Assembly: GCA_047975325.1 (NCBI GenBank)
Contig: JBKEDF010000046.1
Location: 1-30,267, forward strand
From: JBKEDF01 sp047975325
GTDB taxonomy: Bacteria > Pseudomonadota > Alphaproteobacteria > Rhodobacterales > Rhodobacteraceae
DNA length: 30,267 bases
Reading direction: 5' to 3'
In this document: positions 1-8,001 of the stretch, piece by piece
How the letters are laid out: each line of letters starts with the position of its first letter
Numbering within the stretch: the stretch's first letter is position 1
Notes under the pieces: model-generated
Told to the model about the DNA's origin: nothing
Databases searched by the model: none
Seen by the model: the letters and a program-made list of their open reading frames with translations, nothing else
Program-made: the position numbers and the translations under genes

Positions 1-298
1 AGCGCTTGCGGAGCGCCGGGAACTCCTGCTGCAACCGGCGCGACGACCGGCCCTTGATCCGCCGCATCACATCCGAGACCGAATGCTTCGGCGGCACCGA
101 CAGGAACATGTGGACATGATCCTGCGCCAGCACGCCCTTGTCGATGTTCACCCCCATCTCGCCGCAGGTCTGCCGGATGATGTCGCGCGCCCGTAGACGG
201 ATCTCACCGGTCAGAACCTTGTAGCGGTATTTAGTCGCCCAGACGATGTGATAAAGATTGTAGAATACGCAGTGTGCGCCGAGATCATAAACGGTCAT
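1..298 (-). CDS. tnpA: IS200/IS605-type Y1 transposase TnpA (partial, runs off left edge)
   Basis: The reverse strand from the ATG at 298 is open to the window edge, giving 99 residues of a single-strand DNA transposase. The N-terminus has the family pattern YHIVWATKYRYKVL (about residues 16-29). The metal-binding HUH motif is read as H61-V-H63 within DHVHMFLSVPP. The catalytic tyrosine in the C-terminal helix lies beyond the edge, so activity cannot be judged. Enzymes of this family cut and join single-stranded ends folded into hairpins and act as dimers. The gene lies immediately downstream of pyc in the same direction, separated by a hairpin and a terminator. No tnpB partner is visible. 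Family assignment is firm; whether the element is intact is unknown. Confidence 0.88.
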   Translation of the reverse strand, partial: MTVYDLGAHCVFYNLYHIVWATKYRYKVLTGEIRLRARDIIRQTCGEMGVNIDKGVLAQDHVHMFLSVPPKHSVSDVMRRIKGRSSRRLQQEFPALRKR

Positions 299-350
299 TC
301 TTTCGTCTGGAAGACGAAGGATTGAACCAGAGCACTGACAATCAAAAAGT

Positions 351-392
351 TATAGCCTGACAGCATGATCAAAATAAGATCGTCAGGCTATA
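351..392. repeat. Subterminal hairpin of the IS200/IS605-type element
   Basis: An 11-bp perfect inverted repeat (TATAGCCTGAC at 351-361, complement at 382-392) encloses a second GATC/GATC pairing (367-370 with 378-381) and leaves a 5-nt bulge on one arm. A bulged hairpin just upstream of tnpA is what Y1 transposases recognise at the element end. I infer this is the left end; the exact cleavage site is not determined. Confidence 0.6.
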
Positions 393-399
393 AATAACG

Positions 400-439
400 G
401 GGCATGCCAGCCGGGTATCGGGCTGGCATGCCCTTTTTT
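400..439. terminator. Rho-independent terminator, probably bidirectional, at the 3' end of pyc
   Basis: A 13-bp perfect stem (400-412 with 421-433) with an 8-nt loop is followed on the + strand by six T (434-439). On the minus strand it lies 18 bases past the pyc stop codon, is preceded by six A and followed by a U-rich stretch, so it can serve pyc and also stop transcription coming from the IS side. Confidence 0.75.
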
Positions 440-457
440 GTCATGGGTTGCCCATGG

Positions 458-3400
458 TCATTCCAGTTCGATCAACAGGTCTTTTGCCTCGATTTGTGCG
501 CCGGGGGTGACATGGACCGCCTTGACCTTTGCGGCACGATCGGCGTGCAGGCCGGTTTCCATTTTCATTGCTTCGATTGTCAGGAGCAGATCACCGGCAT
601 TGACCTTTTGGCCCGCGGAAACCCCGATGGAGGCGACTGAGCCGGGCATCGGGGCGCCGATATGGGCGGGGTTGCCTTCTTCTGCCTTGGGCTTTGTGGA
701 CGTTTTCGATTTTACCGCGCGATTGGGGACGCGGGCGACGCGCGGCTGGCCGTTCAATTCGAAAAAGACCTTCACATCCCCGTCATCGCCGGTGTCGCCA
801 ACGGCCTGCAACCGGATTTCCAGAATCTTGCCGGGATCTATCTCGGCGGTGATTTCCTCGCCCGGTTCCATCCCGTAAAAGAAGGTCCGCGTGGGCAGGG
901 TACGAACCGGGCCGTAGATGCGATGCCGCGCGCGGTAGTCGGTGAAGACCTTGGGATACATCAGATAGCCGTTGAGATCCTCATCATCGAGGTTCTCCTC
1001 TTCGGCTTCCTCAGCCTCGGCTTCCAGATCCGCCGCCAGCCGGGCGCGCAGCGCGTCCAGATCCACCGGGGGCAGGCTGGCGCCGGGCCGATCGGTCAGG
1101 GGCTTTTCACCCTTCAGGATCTTGTTCAGGATCGCTTCGGGCCAGCCGCCCGGGGACTGGCCCAGATTGCCCCTCATCATGTCCACAACCGAATCCGGGA
1201 AGACAACATCGATATTGGGATCCTCGACTTCGGCGCGGGTCAGCCCCTGGGCCACCATCATCAATGCCATATCGCCCACCACCTTGGAGGATGGCGTGAC
1301 CTTCACGATATCGCCGAACATCAGGTTTACATCGGCATAGGCCTGGGCAACCTCATGCCAGCGTTCCTCCAGCCCCAGTGACCGGGCCTGCGCCTTGAGA
1401 TTGGTGAATTGCCCGCCCGGCATTTCATGCAGATAGACCTCTGATGCCGGGGCCTGAAGGCCGGATTCGAAGGCGGTGTAATGGGCGCGCACGGCCTCCC
1501 AGTAATTTGAGATTTCCCGGACGGCGGCAATATCGAGCCCGGTATCGCGGTCCGAATGTGTCAGGGCCTCGACGATCGTGCCAAGCGTCGCCTGGGATGT
1601 ATTGCCCGAAAGCGCATCCATCGCGCAATCAACGGCATCCACCCCAGCCTCGGCCGCGGCAAGGATCGTGGCGCAGGCAATCCCGGCCGTGTCATGGGTA
1701 TGCAGGTGGATCGGCAGGCCAACCTCATCCTTCAGCGCCTTGACGAGCTTGCGGGCGGCGGCGGGTTTCAGAAGCCCCGCCATGTCCTTCAGGCCCAGCA
1801 CATGTGCCCCGGCATCGCGCAGCCCCTTGGCCATGTCGACATAATATTTCAGGTCATATTTGGCCCGGTCGGGGTTCAGGATATCGCCGGTATAGCAGAT
1901 TGACCCTTCACAGAGCTTGCCTGCCTCCACCACCGCATCCATCGCGACACGCATGTTTTCAACCCAGTTGAGGCTGTCGAAAACCCGGAAAACATCCACA
2001 CCGGTTGCCGCAGCCTGTTTGACAAAGGCCTGCACGACATTGTCGGGATAGTTGGTATATCCCACCCCGTTGGACGCCCGGAGCAGCATCTGTGTCATCA
2101 GGTTGGGCATGGCCGCGCGGATATCGCGCAGCCGTTGCCAGGGGCATTCCTGCAAGAACCGGTAAGCCACGTCAAAGGTGGCGCCTCCCCAGCATTCGAC
2201 GCTGAAAAGCTGTGGCAGATTGGCCGAATAGGCCGGTGCCACGCGGATCATGTCGATGGATCGCATGCGGGTGGCCAGCAGGCTTTGATGGCCATCGCGC
2301 ATGGTTGTATCCGTGATCAGCAGCTTGGTCTGCTGGCGCATCCAGTCCGCCACGGCCTGCGGGCCGTGCTGTTCCAGCAGGTTGCGGGTGCCCATGGCGG
2401 GTTCCGCCCGCAAGGCGGGGAGGCGTGGAATGCGCGCTTCCGCCGGGGGCAGGGGACGGCCCGCCGTTTCGGGATGCCCGTTTACCGTGATATCGGCGAT
2501 ATAGGTCAGGATTTTCGTGGCCCGGTCGCGGCGTTTCTTGAAGGTAAACAGCTCCGGCGTGGTGTCGATGAATTTCGTCGTATAGGTATTGTCGAGAAAG
2601 GTCGGATGTTTCAGCAGGTTTTCGACAAAGGCGATATTCGTGCTGACCCCGCGAATGCGAAATTCGCGCAGGGCCCGGTCCATCCGCGCGATGGCCTTTT
2701 CGGGGGTCTGGGCCCAGGCGGTGACCTTTACCAGAAGCGAATCGTAATAGCGCGTGATCACGCCCCCGGCATAGGCCGTGCCACCATCAAGCCGGATCCC
2801 CATGCCGGTGGCGGAACGATAGGCCGTCAACCGCCCGTAATCGGGGATGAAATTGTTTTGCGGATCTTCGGTTGTGACACGGCATTGCAGCGCATGGCCC
2901 GAAAGCGTGACATCCTCCTGCCGTGCTACACCGGTCGCCTCGGCCAGGGTCTTGCCTTCGGCGATGCGAATCTGCGCTTGCACGATGTCGATGCCGGTCA
3001 CTTCCTCCGTCACCGTATGTTCGACCTGAACGCGGGGGTTGACCTCGATGAAAGAGAATTTCTCCGTCTCCATATCCATCAGGAATTCGACGGTTCCGGC
3101 GCATTCGTAATTTACATGGGCGCAGATCTTGCGGCCCAGTTCGCAGATCTCACTGCGCTGTTTATCGTTCAGATAGGGCGCGGGCGCGCGTTCGACGACT
3201 TTCTGGTTGCGCCGCTGCACCGAACAGTCGCGTTCATAGAGATGATAGATCTGCCCATGCTTGTCACCAAGGATCTGCACCTCGACATGGCGTGCGCGGG
3301 TAATCATCTTTTCCAGATATCCCTCGCCATTGCCGAAGGCGGCCTCGGCCTCGCGGCGGCCTTCATGGATCTTGTCTGCCAGTTCCTTTTCCGATTCGAT

Positions 3401-3919
3401 GGGCCGCATTCCGCGCCCGCCACCGCCCCAGGAGGCCTTGAGCATCAGCGGATAGCCGATTTCGGCAGCTTCCATGGCGATGGATTTCATATCCTCCCCC
3501 AGAACATCGGTGGCCGGGATCACCGGCACCCCGGCCTCGATCGCGACACGCCTTGCGCTGGCCTTGTCGCCCAGGGCGCGCATGGTTTCCGCCCTTGGTC
3601 CGATGAAGGTGATCCCCGCCGCATCGCAAGCTTCCACGAAATCGGGGTTTTCGGACAAAAGCCCGTAGCCGGGATGGATCGCATCCGCACCGGCCATCTT
3701 GGCCACGCGGATAATTTCGGGGATGGACAGATAGGCCCCGACCGGCGACAGTCCCTTTCCGATCCGATAGGCCTCATCGGCCTTGAACCGGTGCAGCGAA
3801 AGCTTGTCCTCTTCCGCAAAGACGGCAACCGTCCTTTTTCCCATCTCATTGGCGGCGCGCATCACGCGAATGGCGATCTCCCCGCGATTGGCAACAAGGA
3901 TCTTGCGGAATTCGGCCAT
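458..3919 (-). CDS. pyc: Pyruvate carboxylase
   Basis: A 1153-residue single-chain biotin enzyme that carboxylates pyruvate to oxaloacetate using ATP and bicarbonate, refilling the TCA cycle. The order is biotin carboxylase (from KILVANRGEIAIRV at the N-terminus, ATP-grasp glycine-rich loop GGGGRGM, about residues 1-450), carboxyltransferase (TTMRDGHQSLLATRMR, about 540-810), a connecting domain, and a C-terminal biotinyl domain with AMKM, where Lys1119 is the biotin site. Length is normal for the alpha-4 type. The start is supported by GAGGAG at 3928-3933, eight bases before the ATG. It stands alone, divergent from uvrD, with a terminator just past its stop. No truncation or missing motif is seen. 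Confidence 0.97.
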   Translation of the reverse strand: MAEFRKILVANRGEIAIRVMRAANEMGKRTVAVFAEEDKLSLHRFKADEAYRIGKGLSPVGAYLSIPEIIRVAKMAGADAIHPGYGLLSENPDFVEACDAAGITFIGPRAETMRALGDKASARRVAIEAGVPVIPATDVLGEDMKSIAMEAAEIGYPLMLKASWGGGGRGMRPIESEKELADKIHEGRREAEAAFGNGEGYLEKMITRARHVEVQILGDKHGQIYHLYERDCSVQRRNQKVVERAPAPYLNDKQRSEICELGRKICAHVNYECAGTVEFLMDMETEKFSFIEVNPRVQVEHTVTEEVTGIDIVQAQIRIAEGKTLAEATGVARQEDVTLSGHALQCRVTTEDPQNNFIPDYGRLTAYRSATGMGIRLDGGTAYAGGVITRYYDSLLVKVTAWAQTPEKAIARMDRALREFRIRGVSTNIAFVENLLKHPTFLDNTYTTKFIDTTPELFTFKKRRDRATKILTYIADITVNGHPETAGRPLPPAEARIPRLPALRAEPAMGTRNLLEQHGPQAVADWMRQQTKLLITDTTMRDGHQSLLATRMRSIDMIRVAPAYSANLPQLFSVECWGGATFDVAYRFLQECPWQRLRDIRAAMPNLMTQMLLRASNGVGYTNYPDNVVQAFVKQAAATGVDVFRVFDSLNWVENMRVAMDAVVEAGKLCEGSICYTGDILNPDRAKYDLKYYVDMAKGLRDAGAHVLGLKDMAGLLKPAAARKLVKALKDEVGLPIHLHTHDTAGIACATILAAAEAGVDAVDCAMDALSGNTSQATLGTIVEALTHSDRDTGLDIAAVREISNYWEAVRAHYTAFESGLQAPASEVYLHEMPGGQFTNLKAQARSLGLEERWHEVAQAYADVNLMFGDIVKVTPSSKVVGDMALMMVAQGLTRAEVEDPNIDVVFPDSVVDMMRGNLGQSPGGWPEAILNKILKGEKPLTDRPGASLPPVDLDALRARLAADLEAEAEEAEEENLDDEDLNGYLMYPKVFTDYRARHRIYGPVRTLPTRTFFYGMEPGEEITAEIDPGKILEIRLQAVGDTGDDGDVKVFFELNGQPRVARVPNRAVKSKTSTKPKAEEGNPAHIGAPMPGSVASIGVSAGQKVNAGDLLLTIEAMKMETGLHADRAAKVKAVHVTPGAQIEAKDLLIELE

Positions 3920-3974
3920 GCGCTGGTCTCCTCGGGCTGGTTTGGTGCCGTCAGCTTAGTTATGCCGCAGCGCG

Positions 3975-4014
3975 GCGCAATCCCTGCCAGGCAGTGAACT
4001 GGCAGGGATTGCGC
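3975..4014. repeat. 16-bp perfect palindrome between divergent pyc and uvrD
   Basis: GCGCAATCCCTGCCAG at 3975-3990 is repeated inverted at 3999-4014 around an 8-nt spacer; a second short palindrome, CGCGAA-AA-TTCGCG, overlaps its right edge (4012-4025). There is no T run after it on either strand, so it does not look like a terminator. It sits in the only regulatory space of both genes; an operator or an RNA hairpin in the pyc leader are both possible. Confidence 0.6.
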
Positions 4015-4079
4015 GAAAATTCGCGAACAATTGGTGAACAACGCTTTTCCCTGACCGGCTGGCCCCCTATAGTCCCGGC

Positions 4080-6404
4080 ATGACACCGACCGATGACGCC
4101 CCGATTCCGCTTAGCCAGCGGGCCATGGCCGCCCGGCCCGCGCCCTATCTGGATGATCTGAACCCCGCGCAGCGCGCCGCAGTGGAGGCGCTGGATGGCC
4201 CGGTCCTGATGCTGGCGGGGGCGGGGACGGGCAAGACCAAGGCGTTGACCACGCGAATTGCGCATCTGCTGGTTTCGAACAAGGCACGCCCGAATGAAAT
4301 CCTGGCTGTGACCTTCACCAACAAGGCCGCACGGGAGATGAAGGAAAGGGTCGGTCGCCTGTTGGGCGATGGGGCGGAGGGCATGCGGTGGCTTGGGACC
4401 TTCCATGCAATTTCGGTCAAGATCCTGCGCCGTCATGCCGAACTGGCCGGGTTGAAATCAAATTTCACCATTTTGGATACGGATGATCAGATCCGCCTGC
4501 TGAAACAACTTCTGGCGGCGGAAAATATAGATGACAAGCGCTGGCCTGCGCGGATGTTGGCGGGGCTGATCGATGGCTGGAAAAACCGGGCCTGGACGCC
4601 GGGGCAGGTGCCTTCATCCGAGGCTTCGGCCTTCAACAATCGCGGAACGGAATTCTATGCCGCCTATCAGGAACGGCTGCGGACGCTCAACGCGGTGGAT
4701 TTCGGTGATTTGCTGTTGCATGTGCTGACCATCTTTCAGGCCCATCCGGATGTGCTGAAACAATATCAAGGCTGGTTTCGTTACATTCTGGTGGATGAAT
4801 ACCAGGATACCAATATCGCGCAGTATCTGTGGCTCAGGCTGCTGGCGCAGGCCCATCGCAATATCTGCTGTGTCGGCGATGATGACCAGTCGATCTATGG
4901 CTGGCGGGGTGCGGAAGTTGGCAATATCCTGCGATTTGAAAAGGATTTCCCGGGTGCCGAAGTGGTTCGGCTGGAACAGAACTATCGTTCCACCGAACAT
5001 ATCCTGGCCGCCGCCTCGGGGGTGATTGCGGGCAATCAGGGGCGGCTGGGCAAAACGCTCTGGACTGCGGCAAAGGGCGGCGAGAAGGTGCGCCTGATCG
5101 GCCATTGGGACGGCGAGGAGGAGGCCCGCTGGATCGGAGATGAGATCGAGGCGCTGGCAGACGGTGTACGCGGGCTCAATCCCGTCAGTCGCGCTGGCAT
5201 GGCCATTCTGGTCCGTGCCAGCCATCAGATGCGCGCCTTCGAGGATCGTTTCCTGACCATCGGCCTGCCTTACCGCGTTATCGGTGGACCGCGGTTTTAT
5301 GAACGGCTGGAGATTCGCGATGCGATGGCCTATTTTCGCCTTGCCGTCAGCCCCGAGGATGATCTTGCCTTTGAACGGGTGGTGAATACCCCAAAGCGGG
5401 GTCTGGGCGACAAGGCGCGATCCGACATTCAACGTATGGCACGGGCATCAGGCATGAGCCTGCTGGAAGGCGCGCGCGCGCTGCTGGAAGATGGTGGAAT
5501 TCGCGGCAAGGGGGCGGGGCAGTTGCGCGCCTTTGTCGATGGGGTGGACCGTTGGCATCAGGGGGTACGATCCGGGGCGGATCATATTCGCCTGGGGGAA
5601 ACGATCCTGGATGAATCCGGCTATACCGCCATGTGGCAGAACAACAAGACGCCGGAGGCGCCGGGGCGGCTGGAAAACCTCAAGGAACTTGTCAAGGCGC
5701 TGGAGCAGTTCGACAATCTCCAGGGTTTTCTGGAACATGTCAGCCTGATCATGGATAATGAGGCCGAGGAAGGCGATGCGAAAGTATCCATCATGACGCT
5801 TCATGCTGCCAAGGGGCTGGAATTTCCGGTGGTTTTCCTGCCCGGCGGGGAGGAAGGGCTTTTCCCCAGTCAGCGCAGCATGGATGAAAGCGGAAACAAG
5901 GGGCTGGAGGAAGAACGGCGGCTGGCCTATGTCGGGATCACGCGCGCGGAAGAACTTTGTACCATTTCCTTTGCCGCGAACCGCCGTGTTTACGGGCAAT
6001 GGCAAAGTCAGCTGCCGTCCCGTTTCATCGACGAGATCCCCGAGGATCATGTTGATGTGCTGACCCCGCCCGGGCTTTATGGTGGCGGTTTTGGCGCGGT
6101 GGCAAGTCAGGTGGAAACCAAGGCGGCTTCTGCAGATGTCTATAATTCGCCGGGCTGGAAACGGATGCAGGCACGGGCCCCCGGCTTGCGGCAGCCCCGC
6201 GAGGCGCGCCAGCCGGTGATTGACCTGGCTGCGGTATCGCGTTTCGTTGTGGGCGAACGGGTGTTCCACAAGAAATTCGGCTATGGTGGTATCCTTGGTA
6301 TCGAGGGGGACAAGCTGGAGGTTGAATTTGACAAGGCGGGTGTCAAGCGTGTGGTCGCAGGGTTTATCGTGCCCGCCGATGAGGCGCAGGACGTGCCATT
6401 CTGA
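4080..6404 (+). CDS. uvrD: ATP-dependent DNA helicase II, UvrD/PcrA type
   Basis: A 774-residue superfamily 1A 3'-5' DNA helicase acting in nucleotide excision repair, mismatch repair and removal of RecA filaments. Walker A AGAGTGKT lies at residues 46-53, Walker B DEYQDTN at about 239-245, followed by GDDDQSIYGWRGA (motif III), the QNYRS motif, and VSIMTLHAAKGLEFP and EEERRLAYVGITRAEE in the C-terminal half. The tail ends in a Tudor-like segment (VFHKKFGYGGILGIEGDKLEVEFD) that binds RNA polymerase in PcrA and UvrD. The ATG at 4080 has no ribosome binding site; TATAGT at 4068-4073 would place transcription start at or next to the ATG, so a leaderless message is possible. A downstream ATG (residue 16) also precedes the first motif. 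Confidence 0.95.
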   Translation: MTPTDDAPIPLSQRAMAARPAPYLDDLNPAQRAAVEALDGPVLMLAGAGTGKTKALTTRIAHLLVSNKARPNEILAVTFTNKAAREMKERVGRLLGDGAEGMRWLGTFHAISVKILRRHAELAGLKSNFTILDTDDQIRLLKQLLAAENIDDKRWPARMLAGLIDGWKNRAWTPGQVPSSEASAFNNRGTEFYAAYQERLRTLNAVDFGDLLLHVLTIFQAHPDVLKQYQGWFRYILVDEYQDTNIAQYLWLRLLAQAHRNICCVGDDDQSIYGWRGAEVGNILRFEKDFPGAEVVRLEQNYRSTEHILAAASGVIAGNQGRLGKTLWTAAKGGEKVRLIGHWDGEEEARWIGDEIEALADGVRGLNPVSRAGMAILVRASHQMRAFEDRFLTIGLPYRVIGGPRFYERLEIRDAMAYFRLAVSPEDDLAFERVVNTPKRGLGDKARSDIQRMARASGMSLLEGARALLEDGGIRGKGAGQLRAFVDGVDRWHQGVRSGADHIRLGETILDESGYTAMWQNNKTPEAPGRLENLKELVKALEQFDNLQGFLEHVSLIMDNEAEEGDAKVSIMTLHAAKGLEFPVVFLPGGEEGLFPSQRSMDESGNKGLEEERRLAYVGITRAEELCTISFAANRRVYGQWQSQLPSRFIDEIPEDHVDVLTPPGLYGGGFGAVASQVETKAASADVYNSPGWKRMQARAPGLRQPREARQPVIDLAAVSRFVVGERVFHKKFGYGGILGIEGDKLEVEFDKAGVKRVVAGFIVPADEAQDVPF

Positions 6405-6410
6405 TAATCC

Positions 6411-6458
6411 GCCCTCCCTGTCGCAGGGGTTTTCTGCCAGGGGAAAGTGCCGGAGGGC
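6411..6458. terminator. Candidate terminator between convergent uvrD and benE
   Basis: Just past the uvrD stop, CCCTG (6416-6420) pairs with CAGGG (6424-6428), followed by GTTTT; an outer pairing GCCCTCC (6411-6417) with GGAGGGC (6452-6458) reaches the benE stop codon. The stems are short, so this is only a plausible shared terminator. Confidence 0.35.
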
Positions 6459-7606
6459 TATTGCCAGGCCTTCCAGCGGTCGAGCACATGGATTGCGAGC
6501 CCTGCCATCAATCCCCAGAAGGCCGCGCCGATCCCGAATATGCCCGTCCCGGATGCGGTGATGGCGAGGGTTACGAGGGCGGCAAAGCGTTGATCTTCCC
6601 GCGCGAAGGCCCCGGTTGCCGCCCCCAGAAGCGGATTGAGCATCGCCAGTGCCACCAGCGCCGTGAGATAGGCGGGGGGGAGGGCCTCAATCAAGGTCAG
6701 CAGCAAGCCGCCGAAAAGCCCGAGCAAGGCCCAGAGGAAGGCATAGAACAGACCGACCTTCCAGCGCTGGCGCCGATCAGGATGTGTGTCATCGCCCAGA
6801 CAGATTGCGGCAGTCAGCGCAGCCATAGAGATGGTATGGGCACCGAAAAACGCCGTGAGGGCGGAAAGGCCGCCAGTGGTGATCAGTGCGGGCCGCACGG
6901 GTGGTTCATAGCCTGCGGCCCGCAGAACGGCAAAACCGGGCAGGTTCTGTGATGCCATTGTCACCAGATAAAGCGGCAGGCCAAGGCCGATAAGCGCGGT
7001 GAGGTTGAATTCCGGCCGGATGATCGTCAGGGCGGGCAGGCCGGAAGGCACCTCAACCGTGGTAATGGCCCCTGACAGGAAGGCGGCAAGAATACCAAGC
7101 CCGAGGGCGGCAAGGACCGCGAAGGCGGGATTCCAGAGCCGTATCAGGACGAAGATCACGATCATCGGCAGCACCGTGGCGGGCATGTCGATGGCGGCGG
7201 CGGGCAGTGTCAGGCAGAAGGGCAGCAGCACCCCCGCCAGCATGCCCGCTGCGATGGTGTCGGGAATATTTGCGATCAGCCTGCCAAAGGCTTTCCAGGT
7301 GCCGGTGATGACGATCAGCCCTCCGGTCAGCATGAAGGCGGCCACCCCATGTGCCAGGTCTATGCCTTCGCTGGAGGCGATCAAGGCTGCGCCGGGCGTG
7401 GACCAGGCAATCAGCACCGGGACGCGGGCGTGCCAGCTTAGCCAGGCCCCGGCGGCGGCCTTGGCAAGGCAGATGGCCAATAGCCATGAGGCGGTCTCGG
7501 TGGGTGTCGCGCCAAGCGACCTTGCCGCGGCAAGTACGATTGCGACCGAAGCGCTATAGCCGATCAATGCGGCAACGAAAGCAGATGAAAGAAGCGAAAG
7601 GCGCAT
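6458..7606 (-). CDS. benE: Benzoate/H+ symporter family membrane protein (BenE-like)
   Basis: A 382-residue, almost wholly hydrophobic protein with about eleven to twelve membrane segments, ending in a short basic tail (LDRWKAWQ). Features of the BenE family are the N-terminal SAFVAALIGYSASVAIVL helix, the IAWSTPGAALI loop, NIPDTIAAGMLAGVLLPF and MASQNLPGFAVLRAAGY. Family members import benzoate or related aromatic acids with protons across the inner membrane. No benzoate degradation genes are nearby, so the true substrate is uncertain. It lies 57 bases downstream of the terminator of the DUF1127/RNA operon on the same strand; some read-through into it is possible. The start has only a weak ribosome binding site. 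Confidence 0.85.
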   Translation of the reverse strand: MRLSLLSSAFVAALIGYSASVAIVLAAARSLGATPTETASWLLAICLAKAAAGAWLSWHARVPVLIAWSTPGAALIASSEGIDLAHGVAAFMLTGGLIVITGTWKAFGRLIANIPDTIAAGMLAGVLLPFCLTLPAAAIDMPATVLPMIVIFVLIRLWNPAFAVLAALGLGILAAFLSGAITTVEVPSGLPALTIIRPEFNLTALIGLGLPLYLVTMASQNLPGFAVLRAAGYEPPVRPALITTGGLSALTAFFGAHTISMAALTAAICLGDDTHPDRRQRWKVGLFYAFLWALLGLFGGLLLTLIEALPPAYLTALVALAMLNPLLGAATGAFAREDQRFAALVTLAITASGTGIFGIGAAFWGLMAGLAIHVLDRWKAWQ

Positions 7607-7632
7607 CGAATACCCATTGTTGGATCCGGGCG

Positions 7633-7661
7633 ACTATCGTGGCGGGGGCGGTCGGCTGCAA
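7633..7661 (-). promoter_or_regulatory. Candidate benE promoter
   Basis: On the minus strand TTGCAG (7656-7661) is separated by 17 bases from GATAGT (7633-7638), giving a short leader to the benE ATG at 7606. It lies directly past the terminator at 7664-7704, where a promoter for benE would be needed. The -35 match is only partial. Confidence 0.35.
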
Positions 7662-7663
7662 GA

Positions 7664-7704
7664 TAAAAAAACGGCGGTCCCAGGGAGGAGGAAGGGACCG
7701 CCGT
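7664..7704 (-). terminator. Rho-independent terminator of the DUF1127/RNA operon, with an anti-SD loop
   Basis: An 11-bp perfect stem (7671-7681 with 7694-7704) has the 12-nt loop 7682-7693, which reads TTCCTCCTCCCT on the transcribed strand, and is followed by seven T (complement of 7665-7671). It is both the eighth display hairpin of the array and a textbook terminator. Confidence 0.88.
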
Positions 7705-7739
7705 CATAGGCTCCGACCCAGGGAGGAGGAGGGGTCGGG
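7664..7739 (-). ncRNA. CcsR/cuckoo-type small RNA, unit 4 (distal)
   Basis: Two hairpins on the minus strand. The first has stem 7713-7719 with 7732-7738 (CCGACCC/GGGTCGG, extended by a G-U pair), loop 7720-7731. The second has stem 7671-7681 with 7694-7704, loop 7682-7693, and ends the transcript with a T run. Both loops contain CCTCCTCCCT on the transcribed strand, which is complementary to Shine-Dalgarno sequences. By homology with CcsR RNAs of Rhodobacter sphaeroides, these are made under stress and modulate messages in trans. Exact ends are inferred from the structure. Confidence 0.8.
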
Positions 7740-7750
7740 CTTTGCCGTTT

Positions 7751-7770
7751 GGGGCGCATCTACGCGCCCC
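7751..7770 (-). other. Linker hairpin between RNA units 3 and 4
   Basis: GGGGCGC (7751-7757) pairs perfectly with GCGCCCC (7764-7770) around a 6-nt loop. On the transcribed strand it follows the linker AACCTTATTCC (complement of 7771-7781), also found after unit 2. It lacks the anti-SD loop. I infer a spacer hairpin that protects an end produced by processing. Confidence 0.55.
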
Positions 7771-7781
7771 GGAATAAGGTT

Positions 7782-7851
7782 GCGGCGACCTCAGGGAGGA
7801 GGAAGAGGCCGCCGCCTTTCCGTCCGGCTCAGGGAGGAGGAAGAGCCGGGC
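7782..7851 (-). ncRNA. CcsR/cuckoo-type small RNA, unit 3
   Basis: First hairpin: stem 7822-7830 with 7843-7851 (core CCGGCTC/GAGCCGG), loop 7831-7842. Second hairpin: stem 7782-7792 with 7805-7815, with one A-C mismatch, loop 7793-7804. Each loop shows CCTCCTCCCT on the transcribed strand. The core stem differs from units 2 and 4 (CCGACCC/GGGTCGG) on both arms at once, so pairing is preserved while sequence changed; this supports a functional RNA fold. Confidence 0.8.
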
Positions 7852-7860
7852 AGTCCGGTC

Positions 7861-7882
7861 GGAACGCATATGGATGCGCTCC
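7861..7882 (-). other. Linker hairpin between RNA units 2 and 3
   Basis: CGCAT (7865-7869) pairs with ATGCG (7874-7878), extended by GGA/TCC across a mismatch. On the transcribed strand it follows the linker AACCTTATTCC (complement of 7884-7894), identical to the one after unit 3. No anti-SD motif. Confidence 0.5.
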
Positions 7883-7894
7883 GGGAATAAGGTT

Positions 7895-7967
7895 GTGGCG
7901 GCTCCAGGGAGGAGGAGAGGAGCCGCCACCAGGTCCGTCCGACCCAGGGAGGAGGAGAGGGTCGGGC
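7895..7967 (-). ncRNA. CcsR/cuckoo-type small RNA, unit 2
   Basis: First hairpin: stem 7937-7945 with 7959-7967 (core CCGACCC/GGGTCGG plus a G-U pair), loop 7946-7958. Second hairpin: 11-bp perfect stem 7895-7905 with 7919-7929, loop 7906-7918. Both 13-nt loops show CCTCCTCCCT on the transcribed strand. The same two-hairpin plan as units 3 and 4 indicates tandem duplication. Confidence 0.82.
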
Positions 7968-7975
7968 AGTCTGGT

Positions 7976-7992
7976 CGGGGTGGATAACCCCG
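7976..7992 (-). other. Linker hairpin between RNA units 1 and 2
   Basis: CGGGG (7976-7980) pairs with CCCCG (7988-7992) around a 7-nt loop. It has no anti-SD motif and no T run, so it is neither a display hairpin nor a terminator. It occupies the same position as the linker hairpins after units 2 and 3, but the AACCTTATTCC linker is absent here. Confidence 0.5.
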
Positions 7993-8001
7993 AAAGAGCG
8001 T

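Noticed and set aside
2135..3997. 620-residue plus-strand ORF opposite pyc
   Set aside because: It is the antisense shadow of a complete, well-conserved pyruvate carboxylase and resembles no family.
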